A stretch of 64,000 nt of DNA from JACCYI01 sp963828075 (lineage in GTDB: Bacteria > Actinomycetota > Thermoleophilia > Solirubrobacterales > Solirubrobacteraceae), in NCBI GenBank assembly GCA_963828075.1, contig CAWHDH010000017.1, positions 1,178,001-1,242,000 on the forward strand, written 5' to 3'. Below, in pieces: positions 8,082-15,622 of this stretch. A model generated the notes under the pieces. That model was given only the letters and a program-made list of their open reading frames with translations. It was not told where the DNA came from and searched no databases. Each line of letters starts with the position of its first letter. Position 1 is the first letter of the stretch. The position numbers and the translations under genes were made by a program.

Positions 8082-8650
8082 GCCGCGACCCGCTCGCCGA
8101 TGATGGCGGCGGTCGAGACGACGGTGGCGAACTCCCCGTGGAGGCTGGCCGCGGTGGCCCGGGTCAGGTCCTCGGCCGACACGGTGCGGCCGTCCGGGCC
8201 GACCCGGTCGAACGTGTGGGTGGCATCGAGGACGAACGTGACGTCGTAGCCGAGGTTCCCGGCCATGCGGGCGGTCGTCTCGACGCAGTGGTTGGTCGTG
8301 ATTCCGCACAGCACGAGATCGGAGATCCCCCGGCGGGTCAGCCAGTCGCGCAGGTCGGGCGAGCCGTAGAACGCGGAGTTCGTGCTCTTGGCGACGAGCA
8401 GCGCGGGCCGCACGCCGTCGAGCACCGACTGGAACTCGTTGCCCGGCGTGCCGCGCCGCAGGGGCGACGCGGGCTCGGTGGAGTCGTGGCGGACGAGGAT
8501 GACCGGATGGCCGCGCTCACCCCACGCGCCGACCAGCGCCGCGACGTTCGCCTCGCAGTCGGGGTTGTTGCGCCGCCCCCAGTACTCCGTGTCCTCGAAG
8601 GCACGTTGGACGTCGATGACCAGCAGGGCGGCGGGGGCGGCGTCGGGCAT
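8078..8650 (-). CDS. Isochorismatase-family cysteine hydrolase
   Basis: The 190-residue product carries the cysteine-hydrolase triad: D13 in ALLVIDVQRAF, K88 in LLVAKSTNSAF and the nucleophile C122 in CGITTNHCVETTARMA. A cis-peptide-type GITTNH region precedes the cysteine. The family includes nicotinamidases, N-carbamoylsarcosine amidases and isochorismatases; the substrate cannot be decided here. ATG 8650 begins the conserved fold, although the frame is open farther upstream. It is coupled to the decayed PEP-mutase-like gene downstream through a GTGA overlap. Confidence 0.85.
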   Translation of the reverse strand: MPDAAPAALLVIDVQRAFEDTEYWGRRNNPDCEANVAALVGAWGERGHPVILVRHDSTEPASPLRRGTPGNEFQSVLDGVRPALLVAKSTNSAFYGSPDLRDWLTRRGISDLVLCGITTNHCVETTARMAGNLGYDVTFVLDATHTFDRVGPDGRTVSAEDLTRATAASLHGEFATVVSTAAIIGERVAA

Positions 8651-8881
8651 GCCCACGATCTTTGCGCGTCGGCCCGCCGAGCGCCAGCAGGAGATGGACA
8701 GCCCCGGGGCCCGGTGGATCCGGTAACTGCGGCCACCGATGAACTTCTTCCCGCGCCCGCCGGCTGCCTTGCCGTCATCGCATGGATCGTGGCAAAGTCG
8801 GAAACCGCGATCATCGGTCCGTATTCCGGCCCGAGAACGGGTAGACCTCATGCGACCGGCATAGACGCCGGAGGTCGTGCC

Positions 8882-9286
8882 ATGCCGACATACACCTGGA
8901 CCATCCCCGCCAACGCCTGCGAGGTCCCCCGGATCCGCTCCGCGGTCACCTCGTTCGTCGTCGCGCAGCAGGTCGGGAATCCGCCGCTCGCCGACGTGGC
9001 CCTCGCGGTCTCCGAGGCGGTCACCAACGCGGTCGTGCACGGGTTCAGCAACGGCCGGCGAGGCCACGTCGACGTCACCGTCACGGTCGACTGGGCCCGC
9101 CGGGAGATGCACATCATCGTGACCGACAACGGCACCGGCATGGTGCCGCGGCCGGACTCGCCGGGTCTCGGGCTTGGCCTGCCGCTGATCGCCACCGTCG
9201 CCGACGGCCTCGAGATCGGGACGCCCGAGAGTGGGCTCGGGACCGAGCTGTCGATCATGTTCTCGCTGCCCGGCGCGCTGGATTAG
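8882..9286 (+). CDS. Anti-sigma-type serine kinase/ATP-binding protein (HATPase_c_2)
   Basis: The 134-residue protein is a lone GHKL ATPase of the RsbW/SpoIIAB type. It has the N-box VSEAVTNAVVHGF, the G1 box VTDNGTGMV and the glycine loop SPGLGLGLPLI. Such proteins bind a sigma factor and phosphorylate a STAS antagonist. The STAS protein at 56936-57268 is a possible partner but is far away. The start at ATG 8882 gives the normal length. A paralogue of similar size lies at 37622-38014. The stop overlaps the convergent response-regulator gene by 4 bp. Confidence 0.85.
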   Translation: MPTYTWTIPANACEVPRIRSAVTSFVVAQQVGNPPLADVALAVSEAVTNAVVHGFSNGRRGHVDVTVTVDWARREMHIIVTDNGTGMVPRPDSPGLGLGLPLIATVADGLEIGTPESGLGTELSIMFSLPGALD

Positions 9287-9717
9287 ACGACCGAAGCGGC
9301 GAGGATCCCCTCGCGCACGGCGGCCTGCGTGGAGGCCTTGCTGACCCACGCCGGGGCGCCGATCTCCTCCGCGACCTCCGCCAGGGCGCCAGGTGGCAGG
9401 CCGGACACGAGCACGATGCCCGCGTCCGGCACCCGCTCCAGCAGCTGCGGCGCCAGCTCGGTCGACAGCACGTCCCGGAGGCGGTGATCGAGGAGGATCA
9501 CGTCGGGCTGGAGCTCCTGGGCCTGCTCGAGCGCCTGCGGCGCGCTGGCAACGGTGCCGATCACCTCGATCTGCGGATCGTCCGCGAACCAGTGCGAAAG
9601 CAGGGTCGCGTACATCACCGCGTCGTCGCAGATCAGGACCCTGACTTTGCCGTCGCCGGTCACGATGGTGCAGTTTGCCGGGTTCACGGCACTCTTGCCA
9701 CGATTCCGGTCGATCAT
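9283..9717 (-). CDS. Single-domain response regulator receiver protein
   Basis: The product has about 144 residues from ATG 9717. It is a receiver domain with VRVLICDDAVMYATLLSHWF at the acidic pocket, the acceptor Asp in DVILLDHRLRD, a conserved Ser in IVLVSGLPPG and Lys in WVSKAST. No output domain follows. A start at the GTG just before VRVLICDD is also possible. It begins 4 bp past the acdS stop on the same strand, so it may be transcribed with gntR-acdS. Its cognate kinase is not obvious. Confidence 0.8.
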   Translation of the reverse strand: MIDRNRGKSAVNPANCTIVTGDGKVRVLICDDAVMYATLLSHWFADDPQIEVIGTVASAPQALEQAQELQPDVILLDHRLRDVLSTELAPQLLERVPDAGIVLVSGLPPGALAEVAEEIGAPAWVSKASTQAAVREGILAASVV

Positions 9718-9721
9718 CACA

Positions 9722-10735
9722 TCATCGGAACAGGGCGCTGTAGCCATTGAGCGCCGGCGTGCCGCCGAGATGGACGTACAGGACGGTCGCCTCCGGAGCG
9801 ATCTCGCCGCGCGCGACGAGGTCGATCAGGCCGTGCATCGACTTGCCCTCGTACACCGGGTCGATGACCATGGCCTCGAGGCTGCCGGCGAGGCGGATCG
9901 CGGCGAGGGTGTCGTCGTTGGGGATGCCGTAGCGGGGGTGCGCGTAGCCGTCGAGCACGACGATCTCGTCGTCGCGCAACTCGCGGCCGAGGCCGATACG
10001 CCGGGCGGTGCCGCGCGCGATGCGCTCGACCGCGTCCCGCGTCTCGGCGAGGCGGAAGGACCCGTCGATCCCGATCACCCGCCGAGGACGCTCTTGCGCG
10101 GCGAACCCGGCGATCATCCCTGCCTGCGTCGAGCCCGTGACCGTGCACGTCACGATCGTGTCGAAGAACACGCCCAGCTCGCGCTCCTGCGCGGCCAGCT
10201 CGGCGGCGAAGCGGGCGAATCCGAGGCCCCCGAGTGGATGGTCGGAGGCGCCCGCCGGAATCGCGTAGGGGGTGCCGCCGCGGGCGCGCACGTCGGCCAG
10301 CGCCCCCTCCCAGCTCGACTTGACGCCGATCGCGAAGTCCGACTCGACCAGCTCGACCTCGGCGCCCATGATCCGGCTGAGCAGGATGTTCCCGACCCGG
10401 TCATAGACGGCGTCGGGCCACGGCACCCAGCTCTCCTGCACGAGCCGCGCCTTCAGGCCGGCGACGGCGGCCGCGGCCGCCACCTGGCGGGTGTGGTTGG
10501 ACTGCACGCCGCCGATCGAGACCAGGGTGTCGCAGCCCTGCTCGAGCGCGTCGGCGACCAGGTACTCGAGCTTGCGCAGCTTGTTGCCGCCGAGCCCGAT
10601 GCCGGTGTTGGTGTCCTCGCGCTTGGCCCAGATCGCCGGCCCTCCGAGGTGCGCGGTCAGCCGCGGGAGCGGATGGACGGTGGACGGGCCGTGCAGCAGC
10701 TCGAACCGCGGGAAGGCCTCGAGCGCGGCGGTCAT
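9722..10735 (-). CDS. acdS: 1-aminocyclopropane-1-carboxylate (ACC) deaminase
   Basis: This PLP-dependent enzyme of 337 residues would cleave ACC to 2-oxobutyrate and ammonia. Visible landmarks are the Schiff-base lysine K52 in GLGGNKLRKLEYL, the substrate-pocket Ser in SIGGVQSNHTRQ, and Y295-E296 in DPVYEGKSMHG. L323 lies in VHLGGTPALNGYS. The Glu and Leu pair at the last two sites separates true ACC deaminases from D-cysteine desulfhydrases, which usually have Thr at the second. The start overlaps the gntR stop by 4 bp (10732-10735). ACC deamination lowers plant ethylene, so a rhizosphere lifestyle is a reasonable inference. Confidence 0.87.
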   Translation of the reverse strand: MTAALEAFPRFELLHGPSTVHPLPRLTAHLGGPAIWAKREDTNTGIGLGGNKLRKLEYLVADALEQGCDTLVSIGGVQSNHTRQVAAAAAVAGLKARLVQESWVPWPDAVYDRVGNILLSRIMGAEVELVESDFAIGVKSSWEGALADVRARGGTPYAIPAGASDHPLGGLGFARFAAELAAQERELGVFFDTIVTCTVTGSTQAGMIAGFAAQERPRRVIGIDGSFRLAETRDAVERIARGTARRIGLGRELRDDEIVVLDGYAHPRYGIPNDDTLAAIRLAGSLEAMVIDPVYEGKSMHGLIDLVARGEIAPEATVLYVHLGGTPALNGYSALFR

Positions 10736-11406
10736 CCCTCGTCCTCCTCGAAGGCACGGTCGACCAGGGCGCCGAGCGACAGCCAGTTCTCGCGCGCCGC
10801 CGCGGCGGCCTCCGCGGCCTGTCCCGACTCGGCGAGGTCGGCGATGCGAGCGTGCTGGCGCACCGACCCGCGCCCGGCGAGGGTGCCGAACCGCAGGCGC
10901 TCGAGCCGGCGCAGGCGCGGCATCAGCCGCTCGAGCGCCGGAGCGATCTCGCCGTTGCCGGACCCGTCGACGAGGACGGCGTGGAACGCGTCGTCGGCCG
11001 CGATGGCAGCGTCGACGTCGCCGCCGCGCAGCGCGGCGGCGAACGCGTCGTTGGCCTCGCGCATGCGCGCCGCCCCGGCCGGGCCGATGCGCGGCACCGC
11101 GAGCTCGGCGGCCAGCGCGTGCAGGGCGGCGACGAGCTCGAACGCGTCGCGCGCCTGGCGCCGGTCGAGCGGCGTGACGCGCGTGTAGCGGTGCGGCGCG
11201 GTCTCGACGAGCCCGTCGTCCTCCAAGCGGGCGAGCGCCTCGCGGACGGGCGTGCGGCTGAGCCCCAGCCACGCGCACAGCTCCTGGTCGCGCAGCCGCT
11301 CGCCCGGCGCGAGCGTGCCGTCGAGAATCGCCTCGCGCAGGGCGGCGTGGGCGTCCTCGCGCAGGAGTGTGCGAGCGATCGCGCGCGTCGTGGTGGGAAC
11401 CGGCAT
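10732..11406 (-). CDS. GntR/FadR-family regulator of the ACC deaminase operon
   Basis: The 224-residue product has an N-terminal winged helix-turn-helix (LREDAHAALREAILDGTLAP, then LCAWLGLSRTPVREALARLE). The all-helical FCD ligand domain follows (residues ~85-215), with the metal-binding-type pattern DDAFHAVLVDGSGN and RQHARIADL. It overlaps acdS by ATGA, so the two are co-translated and the regulator probably senses an amino acid or its product. A short AT-rich stretch (CGATATATGAGTACA, near 11408-11422) just upstream is a possible operator. Confidence 0.87.
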   Translation of the reverse strand: MPVPTTTRAIARTLLREDAHAALREAILDGTLAPGERLRDQELCAWLGLSRTPVREALARLEDDGLVETAPHRYTRVTPLDRRQARDAFELVAALHALAAELAVPRIGPAGAARMREANDAFAAALRGGDVDAAIAADDAFHAVLVDGSGNGEIAPALERLMPRLRRLERLRFGTLAGRGSVRQHARIADLAESGQAAEAAAAARENWLSLGALVDRAFEEDEG

Positions 11407-11465
11407 CCGATATATGAGTACAGGAGATACCGGCTCGCGTCAACGGCCTACCGCTCGACCCGCCG

Positions 11466-12425
11466 GTGACCGACACCATCGCCCGGACCCACATCGCACT
11501 CGGCCGCTACGCCGAAGCCGAGCAGACGATCAACCTCGCCATCGAGCACTACGTCGCCCGTGGTTACGAGGTCGCTGCCGACGAGGCCGAATTCATGCTC
11601 ACCCTGGCCGTGGCCCAGCGCGTCCTGGGCGCGAGCGATCGGGCCCAGGCGAGCCTCGACAGTTGCCGCGCCATCTGCGCCGCGGGAGACCTCGCCGAGA
11701 TCGCGGTACGGGTGCAGGAGGAGCAGGCCGAGATGCACGCCGCCGCAGGCGACTTCCGGGCCGCGTTCGAGACGCACCAGGCATTCCACCGCGCTGCCGA
11801 GGAGTTGCGCTCGGCGCAGGGCGAGGCCCGAGCGCACATCCGGCACGCCATGTTCGAGACCACCGAAGCTCGCCAGGACGCCGAACGCTTCCGCGAACAG
11901 GCCCGCCGCGACCCGCTCACCGGCCTGCACAACCGCCGCTACGTCGACGAGTCACTGCCCGATCTGATCACGCACGCCGCCGCCACCGGTGCGCCACTCA
12001 CCATTGCCCTGATCGACCTCGACCACTTCAAGCGGATCAACGACACCCTCTCCCACGACGTCGGTGACAGGGTCCTGGTCGGCGTCGCCGGCCTATTGTC
12101 GGCGGCGTCGGCGGAGCGGGGACTCGCGGCCCGTCTCGGCGGCGAGGAATTCCTCGTCGTGTTTCCGGACACCGGCCTCGCCGACGCCACGGCGCACCTC
12201 GACGACCTGCGGACCGCCGTCAGTTCACACCCCTGGCAGCTGATCGGGGACGTGCCGGTCACCGTCAGCATCGGCTCCATCACCACGACCGCCGCCGCCA
12301 GCCAGAGCTCCCTGCTCGCCGAGGCCGACCGCAATCACTACACCGCGAAGCACAACGGTCGCGACCAGGTCGTCAGCAACGTGTTCCCAGACCCGCCACG
12401 CCGCCGCTACCGGGACTCCGGGTAA
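11466..12425 (+). CDS. GGDEF diguanylate cyclase with TPR-like N-terminus, probably 5'-truncated
   Basis: The 319-residue product has TPR-like helices (ARTHIALGRYAEAEQTINLA) from its very first residues. A coiled linker follows, then a GGDEF domain (RRDPLTGLHNRRYVDE, IDLDHFKRINDT, active-site LGGEEFLVVFP). It should make cyclic di-GMP. Homologues usually carry several more TPRs before this point. Here the frame opens only at a TGA near 11417, with GTG 11466 as the first plausible start and no ribosome binding site. I infer loss of the 5' end during joining to the gntR promoter region. A weak GC hairpin follows at 12453-12470. Confidence 0.75.
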   Translation: MTDTIARTHIALGRYAEAEQTINLAIEHYVARGYEVAADEAEFMLTLAVAQRVLGASDRAQASLDSCRAICAAGDLAEIAVRVQEEQAEMHAAAGDFRAAFETHQAFHRAAEELRSAQGEARAHIRHAMFETTEARQDAERFREQARRDPLTGLHNRRYVDESLPDLITHAAATGAPLTIALIDLDHFKRINDTLSHDVGDRVLVGVAGLLSAASAERGLAARLGGEEFLVVFPDTGLADATAHLDDLRTAVSSHPWQLIGDVPVTVSIGSITTTAAASQSSLLAEADRNHYTAKHNGRDQVVSNVFPDPPRRRYRDSG

Positions 12426-12492
12426 AGCCGCCAGGTCTCGTCGTGTCCGATTCCCGCCAGACACGGCGGGCGGGGCGTGCCATGGTGCGGCC

Positions 12493-14031
12493 ATGGACCT
12501 CGACTTCGAGCGCTGCTGGCAAGCCACCGTCACGAAGGACGAGCGCATGGACGGCTGGTTCTTCTGCGGCGTGACGTCGACCGGCATCTACTGCCGGCCG
12601 AGCTGCCCGGCGCGGATGCCCAAGCGCGAGAACGTCCGGTTCTTCGCGTCCTCCGCGGCCGCCCAGGCGGCGGGACTGCGCGCGTGCAAGCGCTGCCGGC
12701 CCGACGCCGTGCCGGGCTCGCCCGAGTGGGACCGTCGTGCGGACCTCGTCGGGCGGGCCATGCGGCTGATCGCCGACGGCGTCGTCGACCGCGAGGGCGT
12801 CGGCGGGCTGGCCGCGCGCCTGGGCTACGCCGAGCGCCACGTCCACCGGCGGCTCGTGGAGGTCGCGGGCGCCGGGCCGCTCGCGCTGGCGCGGGCGCAG
12901 CGCGCGCAGACGGCGCGCACGCTGCTCGAGTCGACCGGCCTCGCGATGACCGACGTGGCGTTCGCCGCCGGCTTCGCGAGCGTCCGGCAGTTCAACGCGA
13001 CGATCCGCGAGGTCTTCGCCTCGACGCCCGGCGAGCTGCGACGCCGCGCCGCCCGGCCTTCGCCCGGGAACGCGCCGGAGGGCGCGGTCGTCCTGCGCCT
13101 CCCCCACCGCGCGCCGTTCGACGGCGGCGCGCTCGTCGGGTTCCTCGCCCGCCGCGCCGTCGACGGCGTCGAGGAGGCCGCCGGGAGCGCGTACCGGCGC
13201 AGCCTGGGCCTGGCGCACGGCGCAGGGGTCGCCGAGCTCACTCCCGTCGACGGGGGCGTGCGCGCGCGGCTGTGGCTCGACGACCTGCGCGACCTCGCCG
13301 CGGCGGTCCAGCGCTGCCGCGTGCTGCTCGACCTCGACTCCGACCCACTCGCCGTCGTGGACGCGCTCGGCGCCGACCCGCTGCTCGGGCCGCTCGTGCG
13401 CGAGGCGCCGGGCCTGCGCGTCCCCGGGCACGTCGACGGCCACGAGCTCGCGATCCGCGCCGTCCTCGGCCAGCAGGTCTCGGTCACCGGAGCGTCGACG
13501 CTCGCGGCGCGGCTGGTTCGCACGCACGGCGCGCCGGTCGCGCGGCCGGTCGGCGGCGTCACCCATCTGTTCCCGCCGGCGGAGGTCCTGGCCGCGATCG
13601 ACCCGGCCGCGCTCGCGATGCCGGCCGCCCGCCGCCGCGCGCTGATGGGGCTGGCCGCAGCGCTCGCCGACGGCACGGTGCGCCTCGATCCGGGCGCGGA
13701 CCGCGCCGAGGCGCGGGCGCACCTGCTCGCGCTTCCCGGGATCGGCCCGTGGACGGCCGAGTACATCGCGATGCGCGCGCTGCGCGACCCCGACGCCTTC
13801 CTGCCGACCGACCTCGGCATTCGCCACGCGCTCGACCGCCTCGGGCACCCCTCGAGCCCGGCCGCCGCGCTGGGCGCCGCCGAGCGCTGGCGGCCCTATC
13901 GCGCGTACGCCATGCAGCACCTGTGGGCGGCCCTGGGAGCATCGTCCGCGGGCTCCGCCGCCCGGCGACACGTCAGGCGGTCGCCTCGACGTCCAGACCG
14001 AGCTCCGCGATCGCCTGCTCTCGCATCTTGA
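12493..14031 (+). CDS. alkA: Ada-AlkA type fusion: methyl-sensing regulator plus 3-methyladenine DNA glycosylase II
   Basis: The product has 512 residues. The N-terminal Ada zinc site uses C34, C38, C65 and C68 (GIYCRPSCPAR and ACKRCRP) and transfers methyl groups from DNA phosphotriesters. An AraC helix-turn-helix follows (~75-195). The C-terminal half is an AlkA glycosylase with the helix-hairpin-helix LPGIGPWTAEYIAMRAL and catalytic D440 in LPTDLGIRHAL. Fusion lets one protein sense and repair alkylation, as known in actinobacteria. The last ~20 codons overlap the convergent acyl-CoA synthetase gene and look like run-on sequence, rich in Arg and Pro. Confidence 0.88.
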   Translation: MDLDFERCWQATVTKDERMDGWFFCGVTSTGIYCRPSCPARMPKRENVRFFASSAAAQAAGLRACKRCRPDAVPGSPEWDRRADLVGRAMRLIADGVVDREGVGGLAARLGYAERHVHRRLVEVAGAGPLALARAQRAQTARTLLESTGLAMTDVAFAAGFASVRQFNATIREVFASTPGELRRRAARPSPGNAPEGAVVLRLPHRAPFDGGALVGFLARRAVDGVEEAAGSAYRRSLGLAHGAGVAELTPVDGGVRARLWLDDLRDLAAAVQRCRVLLDLDSDPLAVVDALGADPLLGPLVREAPGLRVPGHVDGHELAIRAVLGQQVSVTGASTLAARLVRTHGAPVARPVGGVTHLFPPAEVLAAIDPAALAMPAARRRALMGLAAALADGTVRLDPGADRAEARAHLLALPGIGPWTAEYIAMRALRDPDAFLPTDLGIRHALDRLGHPSSPAAALGAAERWRPYRAYAMQHLWAALGASSAGSAARRHVRRSPRRPDRAPRSPALAS

Positions 14032-15622
14032 ACTTCTGCACCTTCCCGGTCACCGTCATCGGGAAGGCGTCGGTCAGCCGGATGTACCGCGGGACCTTGA
14101 AGTGCGCGATCCGCCCCTCGCAGTGGGCGCGGACGTCCGCCTCGGAGAGCTCGGAGCCGGCCCGGGGCACGATCCACGCCATCAGCGCCTCGCCGTAGCG
14201 CGCGTCGGGTACGCCGATGACCGAGACGTCGGCGACGTCCGGGTGGCCGTACAGGAACTCCTCGATCTCGCGCGGGTAGATGTTCTCGCCGCCGCGGATG
14301 ACCATGTCCTTGATCCGCCCGACGATGTTGAGGTAGCCGTCGGCGTCCATGGTCGCGAGGTCGCCGGTGTGCATCCACCGGCTGGCGTCGATCGCGTCGG
14401 CGGTGCGCTCCGGCTCCTCCCAGTAGCCGGTCATCACCGAGTAGCCGCGCGTGCACAGCTCGCCGGGCTCGCCGCGCGGCACCGTCCGGCCCGTCTCGGG
14501 GTCGACGACCTTGACCTCGACGTGGGGATGCACCCGGCCGACCGTCGTCACGCGCTTCTCGAGCGGATCGTCGACGCTCGTCTGCGTCGAGACCGGCGAG
14601 GTCTCCGTCATGCCGTAGCAAATCGTCACCTGCTCCATGTGCATCTCGGCGATCACCCGCCGCATGACCTCGATCGGGCACGGGGAGCCGGCCATGATCC
14701 CCGTGCGCAGGGAGCTCAGGTCGCGGTCGGCGAAGCTCGGATCGCCCAGCTCGGCGATGAACATCGTGGGCACGCCGTAGAGGCTGGTGCAGCGCTCCTC
14801 CTCGACGGCGGCGAGCACGCTGGCGGGCTCGAACGCGGCGGCCGGGACCACCATGCACGCGCCGTGCGTCGTGCACCCGAGGTTGCCCATCACCATCCCG
14901 AAGCAGTGGTAGAAGGGCACCGGGATGCACACGCGGTCCGCCTCGGTGTAGCGGCAGCCCTCGGCGACGAAGTGGGCGTTGTTGAGGATGTTGTGGTGGC
15001 TGAGCGTCGCGCCCTTCGGGAAGCCGGTCGTGCCGCTCGTGTACTGGATGTTGATCGGGTCGTCGAACTCGAGCTGCGCCATCCGCTCGCGCAGTGCCGC
15101 CGGCTCGACGCCGCTGCCGGCGGCGAGCAGCTCGTCCCAGTCAGGTGAGTCGAGGTAGACCACGCGCTCGAGACCGGGCAGCGAGCCGCGGACCTCCTCG
15201 ACCATCGCGGCGAAGTCGGACGTCTTGAAGGCAGGGGCTGAGACCAGCATGCGGCAGCCCGACTGGCGCAGCGCGTACTCGAGCTCGGAGGTCCGGTAGG
15301 CCGGGTTGATGTTGACGAGGATGGCGCCGACCTTCGCCGAGGCGAACTGGACGAGGACCCACTCGGCGCGGTTCGGCGCCCAGATCCCGAGCCGGTCGCC
15401 GGCGCGTAGCCCGGCGGCCAGCAGCGCCCTGGCGACCTCGTCGACGCGCTCGCCGAGCTCGGCGTAGGTCAGCCGGACGCCCTGGTCGCGGACCACGAGC
15501 GCGTCGCGCTCGCCGAACCGCGCGACCGTCCGCTCGAGGTTCTCGCCGATCGTCTCGCCCAGCAGCGGCAGCGGCGAGGCGCCGCTGCCGTAGGACCCGG
15601 ATCGGGCCCCCGCCGCAGTCAT
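13973..15622 (-). CDS. Fatty-acyl-CoA synthetase (AMP-binding family)
   Basis: The 549-residue enzyme has all adenylation signatures: the P-loop YTSGTTGFPKG at 194-204, YGMTETSPVS from 336, the WMHTGDLATMD hinge region, GRIKDMVIRGGENIYPREIE and the C-terminal TVTGKVQKF lysine. It would activate a medium- or long-chain acid to the acyl-CoA in the cytoplasm. Its start overlaps the alpha-amylase stop by ATGA (15619-15622), an odd pairing of a secreted glycosidase with a lipid enzyme. The 3' end overlaps the Ada-AlkA gene by 59 bp. Confidence 0.88.
   Translation of the reverse strand: MTAAGARSGSYGSGASPLPLLGETIGENLERTVARFGERDALVVRDQGVRLTYAELGERVDEVARALLAAGLRAGDRLGIWAPNRAEWVLVQFASAKVGAILVNINPAYRTSELEYALRQSGCRMLVSAPAFKTSDFAAMVEEVRGSLPGLERVVYLDSPDWDELLAAGSGVEPAALRERMAQLEFDDPINIQYTSGTTGFPKGATLSHHNILNNAHFVAEGCRYTEADRVCIPVPFYHCFGMVMGNLGCTTHGACMVVPAAAFEPASVLAAVEEERCTSLYGVPTMFIAELGDPSFADRDLSSLRTGIMAGSPCPIEVMRRVIAEMHMEQVTICYGMTETSPVSTQTSVDDPLEKRVTTVGRVHPHVEVKVVDPETGRTVPRGEPGELCTRGYSVMTGYWEEPERTADAIDASRWMHTGDLATMDADGYLNIVGRIKDMVIRGGENIYPREIEEFLYGHPDVADVSVIGVPDARYGEALMAWIVPRAGSELSEADVRAHCEGRIAHFKVPRYIRLTDAFPMTVTGKVQKFKMREQAIAELGLDVEATA

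Noticed and set aside
12453..12470. CCCGCC/GGCGGG hairpin after the GGDEF gene as a terminator
   Set aside because: A 6-bp GC stem without a T-run is expected by chance in DNA of this composition; it is not strong enough to list as a feature.
12373..13971. A 532-residue minus-strand open frame
   Set aside because: It is antisense to the Ada-AlkA fusion and has no recognisable domains.
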